A DNA stretch of 23,706 bases, taken from positions 1-23,706 of the forward strand of contig JAGLDM010000083.1 of assembly GCA_023145595.1 (NCBI GenBank), in the 5' to 3' direction. Both the position numbers and the translations under genes were made by a program. Below the pieces are notes generated by a model. That model made no database searches, was not told the DNA's origin, and saw only the letters and a program-made list of their open reading frames with translations. Shown here one piece after another: positions 8,099 through 17,430 of this stretch; within the stretch, counting starts at the first letter, position 1, and each line of letters starts with the position of its first letter. The DNA is from Flavobacteriaceae bacterium (lineage in GTDB: Bacteria > Bacteroidota > Bacteroidia > Flavobacteriales > Flavobacteriaceae).

Positions 8099-9463
8099 TT
8101 ATTTCAATGATTTAATCATTTCATCCAAACTACATTCTATTTGCTTTCCCGTTATCATATTCTTCAATGTAAAACGTTTATTTTCAATATTTGCAACCAC
8201 AAACTCTATATTGCGAGTGGTAATATATTTCCATTGTTTTTTTTGCTGTTTATTACTTTTTCCTAAATCAGGATACAGTTCACATTTAATATTATTTGCT
8301 CTTAATTGTGTAAGTGCCTTTAATTTTGAGAGTTTATTTTCTTCATCAAAATTCATAAAAACCACTTTTGGTTTTGGCAACTCTACAGTTTCAAATAAAT
8401 TTAATTCTTCTAACACCAAATAAATACGATCCAATCCAAATGAAATTCCGATTCCGCTTACATCTTTTAACCCAAATATTCCGGTTAAATCATCATAACG
8501 ACCACCTCCACCAATAGAGCCCATCTTTACTCCTTCTGGAGCAGCAACTTCAAAAATTGCACCCGTATAATAATTTAGCCCACGTGCTAAGGTTACATCA
8601 ATTTCTAAATTTGCCGACTGCAATCCTAATTGCTCAATAGCATCAATTACAAATTGTAAATCTTCAACTCCGTTCAATCCCTCGTCAGATGCTGCTAACA
8701 TTCCTTTCAACTGATTTAATTTTTCAGAATTAGATCCTGTAAAATTAAATAATGGCTGTACTTTTTCAATGGCTTCTGCTGAAATCCCTTTAGAAAGCAT
8801 TTCATTCGTCACTCCCTCTGCTCCTATTTTATCTAATTTATCTAGAGCAACCGTGAAATCTATTAATTTATCAGAAGCTCCTATAATTTCAGCAATTCCA
8901 GATAGTATTTTACGGTTGTTCATTTTGATAGTAACACCCGCTAATTTTAACTTCGTAAAAACGTCGTCATACAATTGCACAAATTCAACTTCTTGCAACA
9001 AACTTTTAGACCCAACTACGTCTGCATCACATTGATAAAACTCTCTAAACCTTCCTTTTTGTGGTCTATCTGCCCGCCAAACAGGTTGCATTTGATAGCG
9101 CTTAAACGGAAAACTAATTTCATTTTGATGTTGAACTACATACCTTGCAAATGGCACTGTTAGGTCATACCGTAGCGCCTTTTCTGATATTTGAGAAGTT
9201 AGCTTTAAACTATTTTTTTCTGATAGTAATTTTTCGTCCGCCTTTTTTAAATAATCGCCTGAATTCAGAATTTTAAAAATCAACCGATCTCCTTCTTCAC
9301 CATATTTTCCCATGAGGGTAGATGAATTCTCAAAACTTGGCGTTTCGATAGGTTGAAAACCAAAGTTTTCGAATGATAATTTAATGGTGTTAAAAATATA
9401 ATTGCGCTTTGCCACTTCTGATGGCGAAAAATCTCTTGTTCCTTTTGGGATGCTTGGTTTCAT
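8099..9463 (-). CDS. hisS: Histidyl-tRNA synthetase
   Basis: Class II aminoacyl-tRNA synthetase charging tRNA-His. The 454-residue protein has the N-terminal PKGTRDF (6-12), LTVPFARY (101-108), motif 2 [10 protein letters not shown] (137-146), the histidine-specific ARGLNYYTG (about 290) and GGGGRYDDL segments, motif 3 [10 protein letters not shown] (about 336-345), and a C-terminal anticodon-binding domain. Length is normal for bacteroidotal HisS. Upstream are a palindromic repeat and a 165-base gap after kdsB; folE follows 46 bases downstream. Confidence 0.97.
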   Translation of the reverse strand: MKPSIPKGTRDFSPSEVAKRNYIFNTIKLSFENFGFQPIETPSFENSSTLMGKYGEEGDRLIFKILNSGDYLKKADEKLLSEKNSLKLTSQISEKALRYDLTVPFARYVVQHQNEISFPFKRYQMQPVWRADRPQKGRFREFYQCDADVVGSKSLLQEVEFVQLYDDVFTKLKLAGVTIKMNNRKILSGIAEIIGASDKLIDFTVALDKLDKIGAEGVTNEMLSKGISAEAIEKVQPLFNFTGSNSEKLNQLKGMLAASDEGLNGVEDLQFVIDAIEQLGLQSANLEIDVTLARGLNYYTGAIFEVAAPEGVKMGSIGGGGRYDDLTGIFGLKDVSGIGISFGLDRIYLVLEELNLFETVELPKPKVVFMNFDEENKLSKLKALTQLRANNIKCELYPDLGKSNKQQKKQWKYITTRNIEFVVANIENKRFTLKNMITGKQIECSLDEMIKSLK

Positions 9464-9483
9464 TTAATTCAAAACTTTTAAAA

Positions 9484-9547
9484 CGTCATTCCGAACTTTG
9501 CTTCGAAACCTCATCTAATGCGACACTGAAACAAGTTCAGTGTGACG
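9484..9547. repeat. Palindromic intergenic repeat, CGTCATTCC...TGTGACG
   Basis: Terminal CGTCA (9484-9488) and TGACG (9543-9547) are inverted. Inside, ACACTGAA (9523-9530) pairs with TTCAGTGT (9536-9543) around a five-base loop, and CGAA/TTCG (9492-9495 / 9502-9505) can form a smaller stem. It starts GTCATTCC like the minus strand of the 756-788 element. It fills much of the 165-base kdsB-hisS gap, about 20 bases upstream of the hisS ATG; the rest of that gap (9548-9628) shows nothing clear beyond a near -7 box (GATATTTG, minus, 9563-9570). Confidence 0.6.
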
Positions 9548-9628
9548 GTATTTTATCAATTACAAATATCCGAAAAAAATAAGAATTTAAATGGATTCGC
9601 TTTATTATAAAGTGAGACTTGAAATTAC

Positions 9629-10354
9629 TTATTTAAGTAACTTACGTGCTTTTTCCAAATCTTCTGGAGTATCTATTCCTATTGGCTGATGTTTTGTTTT
9701 TACCATTTTTAATCGTACTCCGTTTGTAATAAATCGAAGTTGTTCGAGTTTTTCTGTACGCTCCAATACGTTCATCGGTAGTTGCGTACATTTTAATAAA
9801 GCCTCTTTTCTAAAAGCATATAATCCTATATGTTTATAATAGGTGCAAAATTCACGGTCACGGGGAAAAGGAATTGGGGACCTACTAAAATACATCGCGA
9901 AACTTTCTTCATCAACCACAACCTTTACATTGTTGGGATTATTTACTTCCAGAATATCATCTATTTGAAACATCATTGACGCTATATCAATCTTTTGATC
10001 TCTATCATTTTCAAAGACAGCAATTAAACTTTGTAATGTTCCTTTATTCGTGAATGGTTCATCTCCCTGAACATTAATTACAATATCTGCATCAATATAT
10101 TCTATGGCTTCTGCAATACGATCACTTCCAGATTCATGAGTTTTCTTACTCATTATGGCCTTACCTCCATGAGAAACAATTTCTTCAAAAATAATATCGC
10201 TATCCGTAACAACATAGACTTCATCAAACAAGCCCGTATCAAAAGTTTCTTTATAGGTTCTTAAAATAACGGTCATCCCATCTAAATCTTGCATCAATTT
10301 CTTTGGGAATCTTGCTGCTGACAATCGAGCCGGTATCATTGCTATTATTTTCAT
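9629..10354 (-). CDS. kdsB: 3-deoxy-manno-octulosonate cytidylyltransferase (CMP-KDO synthetase)
   Basis: Activates KDO with CTP for lipopolysaccharide inner-core synthesis in the cytoplasm. The 241-residue product shows the nucleotide-binding [14 protein letters not shown] (7-20), [11 protein letters not shown] (73-83), the metal/CTP motif NVQGDEPF (94-101), and a C-terminal [12 protein letters not shown] segment. Length matches the family (about 240-255). It is followed by a gap with the palindromic repeat and preceded, 65 bases upstream, by the yihY-like gene on the same strand. Confidence 0.96.
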   Translation of the reverse strand: MKIIAMIPARLSAARFPKKLMQDLDGMTVILRTYKETFDTGLFDEVYVVTDSDIIFEEIVSHGGKAIMSKKTHESGSDRIAEAIEYIDADIVINVQGDEPFTNKGTLQSLIAVFENDRDQKIDIASMMFQIDDILEVNNPNNVKVVVDEESFAMYFSRSPIPFPRDREFCTYYKHIGLYAFRKEALLKCTQLPMNVLERTEKLEQLRFITNGVRLKMVKTKHQPIGIDTPEDLEKARKLLK

Positions 10355-10419
10355 GTGTACTTATAAGGTTTTAAGAATATTAAATCAATTAAAATATAAC
10401 AACTTTTTTTATTTTTGAA

Positions 10420-11358
10420 TTATACGGCGCTACGTCTCAATCTAGTTATTGTTGCATTCAATTCAAAACCAAGTAATAAAACAACCGAATTCAACCAAAT
10501 AAATAGCATCAAAATAAGCAAAGTTCCAATAGAACCGTACAATTTATTGTATTGAGCAAATTGCTCAACATAAATTCCAAAAAGATAGAATAATAATAAA
10601 GTTAGCAAGGTTGTTAAAATAGCACCAGCCGTAAAAAATGGTTTTTTCTGCAAGTCTTTAATTCCGTAATTATATAAAATTGTAACCGCAGAATAAGTCA
10701 TGACAGTAAAAAACACCATTCTTCCTATTTGGATCCAAACCACAATATCATCAACTATTCCTTTCATTTGAAGACTTCTAATTCCGATTTCAAAGTAAAT
10801 AATTATAGCAACAGTAAAAAGAAACAGAAAAGAAAGAATAAGAGACACACCCAAAGCAATAATATATTGCTTAATAATATTTCGTGTAATTTTTACATGA
10901 TAGGAATATTCAAATCCACCAAAAATAGCGTTCACACCATTTGTCATTAAAAAAATAGAGGTCAAAAAACCAAAAGACAACAATCCGCTATATTGATTTT
11001 TAGTAATATCTATGGCTATTTCATTAATAACTGTTTCTACGGATTCTGATGTAGTTGGAGGTAAAAACTCTTCCAACGCAAACATAAACCCTTCTTCAAA
11101 ACCTTCAATTTGTGCAGAAAATATAGGTATTAATGTCAATATAAATAATAAAAAAGGAAATAGTGCCATAAAGAAACTAAAGGCTATTGCTCCTGCCCTT
11201 GCGGTTAGTGCACCCTTTACGATACCTATAATATACATTTCTAATAAATTGTATAATGACATTCCTTCCAAACCTGGAACTTTAATTTTCATCACCAACT
11301 TTACAAGCCATTTTAAAATAGGCACTTGTAACAATTTATTTTCAATTTTTTTTATCAT
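10420..11358 (-). CDS. YihY/BrkB-family inner membrane protein
   Basis: A 312-residue integral membrane protein with about six hydrophobic segments (roughly 53-80, 125-150, 165-190, 205-230, 240-262, 278-302). Family hallmarks are AGAIAFSFFMALFPFLLF near residue 55 and the last membrane segment ending LLGFELNATITR. Family members have been called ribonuclease BN or BrkB, but the RNase BN label was an error and the function remains unknown. The gene starts 6 bases after nadC ends, so the two are probably co-transcribed; there is no obvious functional link. Confidence 0.9.
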   Translation of the reverse strand: MIKKIENKLLQVPILKWLVKLVMKIKVPGLEGMSLYNLLEMYIIGIVKGALTARAGAIAFSFFMALFPFLLFILTLIPIFSAQIEGFEEGFMFALEEFLPPTTSESVETVINEIAIDITKNQYSGLLSFGFLTSIFLMTNGVNAIFGGFEYSYHVKITRNIIKQYIIALGVSLILSFLFLFTVAIIIYFEIGIRSLQMKGIVDDIVVWIQIGRMVFFTVMTYSAVTILYNYGIKDLQKKPFFTAGAILTTLLTLLLFYLFGIYVEQFAQYNKLYGSIGTLLILMLFIWLNSVVLLLGFELNATITRLRRSAV

Positions 11359-11364
11359 CTATTA

Positions 11365-12225
11365 TTAATCGATTGCTTTTAAACTTAAATCCATATTATA
11401 AATAGAATGCGTCAATGCCCCAGATGAAATATAATTTACACCACATTCTGCATAGGCACGAAGGGTTTCCTCGTTGATTCCTCCACTCGACTCTGTTTGG
11501 CATTGATCACCAATCATTGTAACTGCTTTACGTGTATCTTCATAATTAAAATTGTCTATCAGAATTCTATGAACTCCGCCAGATTGTAAAATTTCTTTAA
11601 TTTCATCTAAATCACGAGCTTCCACTATTATTTTTAAGTCTCGATTGGTTTCTTTTAAATATTTTTTTGTTTTCTCAAGAGCTTTGGTAATTCCGCCTGC
11701 AAAATCTATATGATTATCTTTAAGCATAATCATGTCATACAATGCAAACCGATGATTTTCACCACCTCCAATTTTTACCGCCCATTTTTCAATGGCTCTG
11801 ATACCTGGAGTTGTTTTACGAGTATCTAGTATTATGGTTTCTGTTCCTTTAAGCAATTGCATATATTGATTTGTTTTAGTTGCAATTGCACTCATTCGTT
11901 GTATCGCATTTAACACCAAGCGCTCTGCTTTTAAAATGGATTGCGAGGCTCCAGAAACTGTTAATACAATATCGCCATGTGCTACTTTTGATCCGTCAAT
12001 AATTTTAACATCAACCACTAAATTGACATCAACAGCATTAAAAATCATTTTAGCAAATTCTACTCCGGCAATAATACCCTTGTCTTTAACCAATAATTTC
12101 GCCTTACCTTTTGCCTCTTTAGGAATACATGCTAAGGAACTATGATCGCCATCACCAACGTCTTCTCTTAAGGCGTTAGTAATGATTAAATTTAACTCTT
12201 TTTTGAATTGCTCCTTACTAATCAT
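11365..12225 (-). CDS. nadC: Quinolinate phosphoribosyltransferase (nicotinate-nucleotide pyrophosphorylase, carboxylating)
   Basis: Converts quinolinate and PRPP to nicotinate mononucleotide in de novo NAD synthesis. From the chosen start the product has 286 residues, with EDVGDGDHSS (21-30), ILDTRKTTPG (132-141), GGGENHR (153-159) and MLKDNH (167-172), all active-site signatures. An upstream in-frame ATG at 12267 would add 14 hydrophobic residues unlike the family, and the -7 box at 12244-12251 would fall inside that extension; the ATG at 12225 is therefore preferred. It heads a probable nadC-yihY unit. Confidence 0.96.
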   Translation of the reverse strand: MISKEQFKKELNLIITNALREDVGDGDHSSLACIPKEAKGKAKLLVKDKGIIAGVEFAKMIFNAVDVNLVVDVKIIDGSKVAHGDIVLTVSGASQSILKAERLVLNAIQRMSAIATKTNQYMQLLKGTETIILDTRKTTPGIRAIEKWAVKIGGGENHRFALYDMIMLKDNHIDFAGGITKALEKTKKYLKETNRDLKIIVEARDLDEIKEILQSGGVHRILIDNFNYEDTRKAVTMIGDQCQTESSGGINEETLRAYAECGVNYISSGALTHSIYNMDLSLKAID

Positions 12226-12243
12226 GGTACATAATTTATTAAA

Positions 12244-12251
12244 CAAAAATA
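12244..12251 (-). promoter_or_regulatory. Putative -7 box for nadC
   Basis: Minus-strand TATTTTTG matches TAnnTTTG and lies 18 bases before the ATG at 12225. Its position argues against translation from the ATG at 12267. No TTG is found at proper spacing. Confidence 0.5.
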
Positions 12252-12292
12252 TTAAATAAATACTCATCTAAAGAATGTTTGAAAATTATTTC

Positions 12293-12300
12293 TATATTTG
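12293..12300 (+). promoter_or_regulatory. Putative -7 box for the secreted protein / rlmH unit
   Basis: TATATTTG matches TAnnTTTG and lies 16 bases before the ATG at 12317. The nearest TTTG (12278-12281) leaves only 11 bases of spacing, so the -33 element is poor. Confidence 0.45.
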
Positions 12301-12316
12301 AAAATATCACAATTAC

Positions 12317-13333
12317 ATGAAACACATTTCTTCGTTTTTATTACTAATTATATTTTCCAATCTTTCTGTTTTTTGTCAAGAAACAATTGTAAAAGACAGC
12401 ATTATTAAGGATCGCATCACTAAAAACACAATAGTTAAAGACTCTATTAAAAATGATAGCGTCATAAAAAGTGTTAAGAAAAAAAAGGTGAAAAGAACAC
12501 CTATCTATTATATCGATGAAAATGGATCGGCTATTAACGAATTTGTTTTTAACCAAAAATGCAATGCTGCTGTTTTTTATTGTAAAGTCCACGAAAAAAA
12601 GGATATGATTATTTACAAAGTGTATTATCAAATGTACTTTGGAAAAATAACACCTGTAGAATACAATGAGATTCGATTGTATTTAAACCGGAAGTCTAAT
12701 AAAACAATTCCCGAAAATCATAAAATATTAATACATTACGAACAAACACTTTCTGGTTTTAAGGAGCGTCATGAGTTTTGTGATTTGGTGAATTCAAAAA
12801 CATTGGAAGAAAATTTTGAGTCCTATAATTTAGAAGCCGAATTACATGGAGAATACCCTTTTAAATCCCTAAAAGCATTCAATCGCCACGTACAATCTCA
12901 CAAAAGAGAATACCACAATGAGGATAAATTTAATAGCGAAGTTGCCGAATATGCCGATAAACAAAATAAATGTCTAGAAAAAATTGAAACTAAATATAAA
13001 ACTCCTGTTTTTTATGTAGTGAATGATAATTTTAATTATCCCATTAAAAACAAATACTTTACATGGGTTGTAGATGATGTTAGCACTATCCAAAGTGCTT
13101 TTCTAAAAAAACATCCAGACATTAATTTTATTTTGTTAAAGCCTGATGGAGAATATTTTATTAAAACAGACTTTATGCCAGAAACTGTCTTGAATAAATT
13201 ACTTAAAAAAAGTAATTGGGAATCTCAAAAAAACGAATGGCTTAAATCTATAAAAACTAATAAAACAGAAGGTTATGGAATCGTGAATTCTATGACCAAA
13301 GAGTATGAATTTTACAATGCTAGTTGCTATTAA
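12317..13333 (+). CDS. Secreted protein of unknown function with TIVKDSI repeats
   Basis: Not recognised. The 338-residue product has a signal peptide (about 1-20, ending SVFC before QE; the Phe at -1 makes a lipobox unlikely). Next comes a low-complexity stretch (23-53) containing TIVKDSI twice with a 15-residue period (23-29, 38-44) among other K-D/N-S-I variants, then a basic KKKKVKR segment (54-60). Two probable folded parts follow, about 61-190 and about 230-338, the second opening with PVFYVVNDN. Four of its five cysteines lie beyond the signal peptide, including one in the C-terminal SCY. The stop is 9 bases before rlmH, so it is likely co-transcribed. A cell-envelope role is inference only. 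Confidence 0.8.
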   Translation: MKHISSFLLLIIFSNLSVFCQETIVKDSIIKDRITKNTIVKDSIKNDSVIKSVKKKKVKRTPIYYIDENGSAINEFVFNQKCNAAVFYCKVHEKKDMIIYKVYYQMYFGKITPVEYNEIRLYLNRKSNKTIPENHKILIHYEQTLSGFKERHEFCDLVNSKTLEENFESYNLEAELHGEYPFKSLKAFNRHVQSHKREYHNEDKFNSEVAEYADKQNKCLEKIETKYKTPVFYVVNDNFNYPIKNKYFTWVVDDVSTIQSAFLKKHPDINFILLKPDGEYFIKTDFMPETVLNKLLKKSNWESQKNEWLKSIKTNKTEGYGIVNSMTKEYEFYNASCY

Positions 13334-13342
13334 TCACTATAA

Positions 13343-13816
13343 ATGAAAATAAAACTTTTAGCCATAGGAAAAACAGACGATAAAAATCTCAATACGCTAA
13401 TTGAGAATTATCAAAATCGTTTAAAGCATTATATTAAATTTGAATTGCAAGTGATTCCGGATATTAAAAATGTAAAGAACCTCTCAGAAAAGCAACAAAA
13501 AGAAAAGGAAGGTGCATTGATTTTAAAACAGTTACAATCCACCGATCAACTAATTTTACTTGACGAAAAAGGCAAAGAATATAGATCTATTGAGTTTTCA
13601 AAACTCCTTCAAAAGAAAATGAATTCTGGAATTAAACAACTTGTATTTGTAATTGGTGGCCCCTATGGTTTTTCACAAGATATTTATACAAAAGCACAAG
13701 GAAAAATCTCCTTTTCAAAAATGACCTTTTCACATCAAATGATTCGGCTATTTGTGGTGGAACAGTTGTATAGAGGATTTACCATTTTAAAAAACGAACC
13801 CTATCATCACGAATAA
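13343..13816 (+). CDS. rlmH: 23S rRNA (pseudouridine1915-N3)-methyltransferase RlmH
   Basis: SPOUT-class methyltransferase modifying pseudouridine 1915 in helix 69 of 23S rRNA on the assembled 70S ribosome. The 157-residue length is exactly typical. Visible family motifs are the N-terminal MKIKLLAIGKTDD, LLDEKGKEYRSIEF, the knot glycine loop VIGGPYGFS, FSKMTFSHQMIRLFVVEQLYR and the C-terminal NEPYHHE tail. It follows the unknown secreted-protein gene by 9 bases and is followed by an 85-base gap with the rdgB promoter. Confidence 0.97.
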   Translation: MKIKLLAIGKTDDKNLNTLIENYQNRLKHYIKFELQVIPDIKNVKNLSEKQQKEKEGALILKQLQSTDQLILLDEKGKEYRSIEFSKLLQKKMNSGIKQLVFVIGGPYGFSQDIYTKAQGKISFSKMTFSHQMIRLFVVEQLYRGFTILKNEPYHHE

Positions 13817-13869
13817 AATATTAATTATTCAAAGTTCTCTTTTGAACTCTTCATTGCTTAAAATTGTAG

Positions 13870-13877
13870 TATTTTTG
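13870..13877 (+). promoter_or_regulatory. Putative -7 box for rdgB and the downstream ABC genes
   Basis: TATTTTTG matches TAnnTTTG, 24 bases before the GTG start of rdgB. A TTTTG at 13840-13844 lies 25 bases upstream, slightly outside the preferred spacing. Confidence 0.45.
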
Positions 13878-13901
13878 CTTTATTAACACAATCCTTTTTT
13901 A

Positions 13902-14483
13902 GTGAAAATTGTATTTGCCACCAATAATCAACATAAATTAAAAGAAGTACGATCACTTTTACCAACCCTAGAAATAGTTGGATTAAACGACATTGGATGC
14001 TTTGAAGATATTCCAGAAACCGCAGAAACGCTTGAAGGCAACGCCCAAATTAAAGCCGATTTTGTATCTCAAAAATATGGTCTCAATTGCTTTGCAGACG
14101 ACACTGGTTTAGAGGTTACATCTCTTAACAATGCTCCTGGTGTTTATTCTGCAAGATATGCTGGTGAGCCTGCAAATTCTGAAAACAATATGAATAAATT
14201 ACTTTCAGAATTGGAAAATAAAGAAAACAGAACGGCTCAATTCAGAACTGTCATTGCTCTAAATATTGGCACTAAAAAAACCTTGTTTGAAGGAGTTTGC
14301 AAAGGGTCAATCTCAAAAGATAAACAAGGAGTAAAAGGTTTTGGTTACGACCCTATATTTATTCCAGAAAACCATTCCTCTTCATTTGCCCAAATGAGTA
14401 TGGAAGCAAAAGGCGCAATTTCACATAGAGGAAAAGCGATTGAGCAATTAATTTCCTACTTAAACACTACTCCTATTGGATAA
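13902..14483 (+). CDS. rdgB: Non-canonical purine NTP pyrophosphatase (RdgB/HAM1 family)
   Basis: Hydrolyses dITP, XTP and related damaged purine nucleotides to monophosphates, keeping them out of DNA and RNA. Motifs in the 193-residue product: TNNQHKLKE (7-15), ADDTGLEV (65-72), [10 protein letters not shown] (79-88), [10 protein letters not shown] (about 148-157) and SHRGKA near the C-terminus. The start is GTG: the frame is closed by a TAA at 13884-13886 and contains no ATG before it. The gene overlaps the permease start by 8 bases. Confidence 0.96.
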   Translation: MKIVFATNNQHKLKEVRSLLPTLEIVGLNDIGCFEDIPETAETLEGNAQIKADFVSQKYGLNCFADDTGLEVTSLNNAPGVYSARYAGEPANSENNMNKLLSELENKENRTAQFRTVIALNIGTKKTLFEGVCKGSISKDKQGVKGFGYDPIFIPENHSSSFAQMSMEAKGAISHRGKAIEQLISYLNTTPIG

Positions 14484-15504
14484 ACAACATTCATATAAAT
14501 TAACCTTTATCTCTCTAGTTTTTTTACTAATTGCTGTCTGGATTTTCAATATCAGTTTTGGATCCGTAAGTATTCCTTTTCAAGAAATATTTTCGACTAT
14601 CTTGGGAGGAGAACCAACTAAAGGAGCTTGGGAAACTATCATTTTAAACTACCGAGTACCAAAGTCAATTACAGCTATTTTAGTAGGATCTGGACTTTCA
14701 ATCAGCGGTCTTTTAATGCAAACGTTGTTTAGAAACCCCCTTGCTGGCCCTTTTGTTTTAGGAATTAGTTCTGGCGCAAGTTTGGGTGTTGCTATGCTTC
14801 TTTTAGGAACTTCTTTATTTAGCGGTTTTACCTTTTTTTTAGATTCCAGTTTTGGAATGGCAATAGCAGCAAGTTTTGGTTCCTTTTTGGTGATGACAGC
14901 CGTTATGATTGTTGCAAATCGCATACGAAACACGATGTCTATACTAATTATCGGACTCATGTTTGGAAGTATCACTTCTGCCATCATTAGTGTTTTGGCA
15001 TATTTTAGTGGACCTGAACAATTACAAAAATTTATTTTTTGGGGATTTGGTAGTTTAGGTAATCTAAGTTGGAACGAATTAAGCATATTTGCTCTCATCT
15101 ATTTTATTGGAATTTCCTTATTAGGTTTTATTTTAAAACCACTAAACAGTTTACTACTTGGAGAAAATTACGCAAAAAGCATGGGGATTAATATAAAATT
15201 GGTCCGTAATGTTATTTTAATCACCACCAGTATTTTAACAGGTGTTATTACCGCCTTTTCTGGCCCTATTGCTTTTGTTGGATTGGCAGTTCCGCATATT
15301 GCTCGTTTAATTTTCAATTCATCCAACCACAAAATATTACTTCCTGCATCTGCAATTTTAGGTGCTATTTTAATGCTTTTGGCAGATACTATTGCGCAAT
15401 TACCCACAAGTGAGTTTACCTTACCAATCAACGCAATCACCTCGTTATTTGGTGCTCCTATTGTTATTTGGTTATTAATCAGAAAGAAAGCTATTTATTT
15501 ATAA
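14476..15504 (+). CDS. FecCD/BtuC-type ABC transporter permease
   Basis: Membrane subunit of an importer for ferric siderophores, haem or cobalamin. The 342-residue protein has about ten membrane segments and the family signature [16 protein letters not shown] (about 262-277), plus [17 protein letters not shown] near residues 86-102. The only plausible start is TTG at 14476: a TAA closes the frame at 14461-14463 and the first ATG would remove about 80 residues. It overlaps rdgB by 8 bases, and the ATPase gene follows after one base. No substrate-binding protein is adjacent, so the ligand is unknown. Confidence 0.93.
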   Translation: MDKQHSYKLTFISLVFLLIAVWIFNISFGSVSIPFQEIFSTILGGEPTKGAWETIILNYRVPKSITAILVGSGLSISGLLMQTLFRNPLAGPFVLGISSGASLGVAMLLLGTSLFSGFTFFLDSSFGMAIAASFGSFLVMTAVMIVANRIRNTMSILIIGLMFGSITSAIISVLAYFSGPEQLQKFIFWGFGSLGNLSWNELSIFALIYFIGISLLGFILKPLNSLLLGENYAKSMGINIKLVRNVILITTSILTGVITAFSGPIAFVGLAVPHIARLIFNSSNHKILLPASAILGAILMLLADTIAQLPTSEFTLPINAITSLFGAPIVIWLLIRKKAIYL

Positions 15505-15505
15505 T

Positions 15506-16306
15506 TTGGATTCTAAAAAAAATCATATCGCTTTAAAAGTTGAAAATCTTTCTATTGGATATCAATCCAAAAAGGAAACAACTGTCATTACTTCAAACCT
15601 GAATTTTGAAATTAATAGAGGAGCTTTCGTTTGCATACTGGGTAAAAATGGAATTGGAAAATCTACATTATTGCGGACACTCTCCAAAGTTCAATCGCCA
15701 ATTGAAGGAACTGTTTTTCTTAATGGAAGTAAACTAAGCTCTTTTACCAATCCCGAATTGGCTAAAAACTTAAGTTTAGTGTTAACAGAAAAATTGCCAG
15801 AAAGTAATTTAACCGTGTTTGAACTAATCGCTTTGGGCAGACAACCGTATACAAATTGGATTGGTAAACTTACTAATAATGACCTTGATATTATTTTTAA
15901 ATCCATTAAACTCACTGGGCTAGAACACCTCATAAATAAAAAATACTATGAATTAAGTGATGGACAATTTCAACGGGTTTTAATTTCTAGAGCCTTAGCA
16001 CAAGACACCAATACGATTATTCTTGATGAACCTACTGCCCATTTAGATATTGAGCATACCTTGGAGACCTTCCAGTTATTAAAAGAATTGGCAGTGAAAG
16101 AAAACAAAACGATTATTATATCCACCCATGAAATTCAATTAGCGATTCAATCTGCTGAAGAACTTTTTTTGATGACTGAAAATGATTTTATTGGTGGTAA
16201 ACCATCAGACTTAATTAAAGATAAAAGCATAGATGCACTCTTCTCCAACAATTCCATAATTTTTGATGCTGTTAAAGAACAATTTGTTTTAAAACAACCA
16301 TCCTAA
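15506..16306 (+). CDS. ABC transporter ATP-binding protein, siderophore/cobalamin type
   Basis: Cytoplasmic ATPase partner of the preceding permease. In 266 residues it shows Walker A GKNGIGKST (46-54), the signature LSDGQ (150-154, with Asp in place of the usual first Gly), Walker B TIILDEPTAHLD (170-181) and the H-loop STHE. Start is TTG at 15506; the frame contains no ATG back to its stop at 15476-15478. The single-base gap to the permease indicates one transcript. FepC/FecE/BtuD-like by context and similarity; the ligand is unknown. A 103-base gap without a clear terminator follows. Confidence 0.93.
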   Translation: MDSKKNHIALKVENLSIGYQSKKETTVITSNLNFEINRGAFVCILGKNGIGKSTLLRTLSKVQSPIEGTVFLNGSKLSSFTNPELAKNLSLVLTEKLPESNLTVFELIALGRQPYTNWIGKLTNNDLDIIFKSIKLTGLEHLINKKYYELSDGQFQRVLISRALAQDTNTIILDEPTAHLDIEHTLETFQLLKELAVKENKTIIISTHEIQLAIQSAEELFLMTENDFIGGKPSDLIKDKSIDALFSNNSIIFDAVKEQFVLKQPS

Positions 16307-16409
16307 AATCAATCAGGACACTGATAATAAGATTGTTAAAAAAAGTTAATTTTTCACAATTAAAGTAAAAACAAGTATCTTTACAGTCTATATAAATTCA
16401 CATATACCT

Positions 16410-17426
16410 ATGAATAAATTCACCACCCTAGTCATTGGATTATTATTAGTTTCTTCCTATAAAATTAGTAGTCAGACTATTACCGATACCACCCCAATTA
16501 ATGCAACTACTTTTGCTAACACCATTAAACCCGAAGATGTAAAAAAACACGTGTTTACATTGGCTTCTGATGAATTTGAAGGCCGATTAACTGGAGCCAG
16601 AGGTCAAAAAATGGCTGCTGATTATTTAGCAAAAGAATACGAATCCTTCGGTTTAACAGGTAATTATTTAACTGGAGATTATCTTCAAATCGTACCAAAA
16701 GAAGCCTTAAATAATCAATCGGAAAACGATTCTGAAAATGTTCTTGCCTTTATAGAAGGGTCAGAATCCCCGAATGAAATCATAATTGTCTCATCTCATT
16801 ACGATCATGAAGGAATAAAAAATGGACTTATTTATAATGGTGCTGATGACAATGCCTCTGGAACAAGTGCCGTTTTAGAAATTGCCGAAGCATTTGCCTT
16901 GGCTAAAAAAGCAGGACATGGTCCAAAAAGATCACTGTTATTTATCAATTTTACAGGTGAAGAAAAAGGCCTTTTAGGTTCAGATTACTATTCAAGTAAC
17001 CCAACCTATCCTTTAAACCAATTTGTAGCAGCCCTAAATATTGATATGATTGGTCGTATTGGTTCTGAAAAAGAAGGAAATGAAAATTATATTTATATAA
17101 TTGGAGCAGATAAATTAAGCAGTGAATTACACGAAATAAATGAAACTGCTAATAGCACCTACACACATTTAGAATTAGATTACACCTATAATGCAATAGA
17201 TGATGAAAACCGATTTTATTACAGATCTGATCATTACAATTTTGCAAAGCACAACATCCCTGTTATCTTTTATTTTAATGGAACACATGCTGATTATCAC
17301 AAACCAACCGACACGGCTGATAAAATAAATATTGATTTATTAACCAAACGTACGCAACTTATTTTTTATACAGCCTGGGAATTAGCAAATCGTGAAGACC
17401 GTATTATAGTTGACCAAATTGATTAA
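16410..17426 (+). CDS. Secreted M28-family zinc metallopeptidase
   Basis: Predicted exported aminopeptidase. Signal peptide about 1-22 (ending KISSQ). The two-zinc site of M28 is visible: His130 and Asp132 in SSHYDHEG, Asp146 in GADDNASG (144-151), the Glu pair 184-185 in FTGEEKGLLGS, Asp212 in LNIDMIGR, and His297 in THADYHKPTD (292-301). At 338 residues it carries a single peptidase domain with no C-terminal sorting domain. It has its own upstream region: TATCTTTA at 16376-16383 is one base off a -7 box. It runs tail-to-tail into holA with four bases between the stops. Substrate unknown. Confidence 0.94.
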   Translation: MNKFTTLVIGLLLVSSYKISSQTITDTTPINATTFANTIKPEDVKKHVFTLASDEFEGRLTGARGQKMAADYLAKEYESFGLTGNYLTGDYLQIVPKEALNNQSENDSENVLAFIEGSESPNEIIIVSSHYDHEGIKNGLIYNGADDNASGTSAVLEIAEAFALAKKAGHGPKRSLLFINFTGEEKGLLGSDYYSSNPTYPLNQFVAALNIDMIGRIGSEKEGNENYIYIIGADKLSSELHEINETANSTYTHLELDYTYNAIDDENRFYYRSDHYNFAKHNIPVIFYFNGTHADYHKPTDTADKINIDLLTKRTQLIFYTAWELANREDRIIVDQID

Positions 17427-17430
17427 ATTT

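Noticed and set aside
12223-12267. ATG at 12267 as the nadC start
   Set aside because: It would add residues unlike NadC and lies upstream of a -7 box, so the ATG at 12225 is better.
13833-13848. AGTTC/GAACT hairpin after rlmH as a terminator
   Set aside because: Only a 5-bp AT-rich stem with a six-base loop and no following T-run; expected by chance in this composition.
14649-15440. Two long minus-strand open frames opposite the FecCD permease
   Set aside because: Antisense shadows of a clearly coding membrane protein; their composition is that of reverse-complemented hydrophobic codons.
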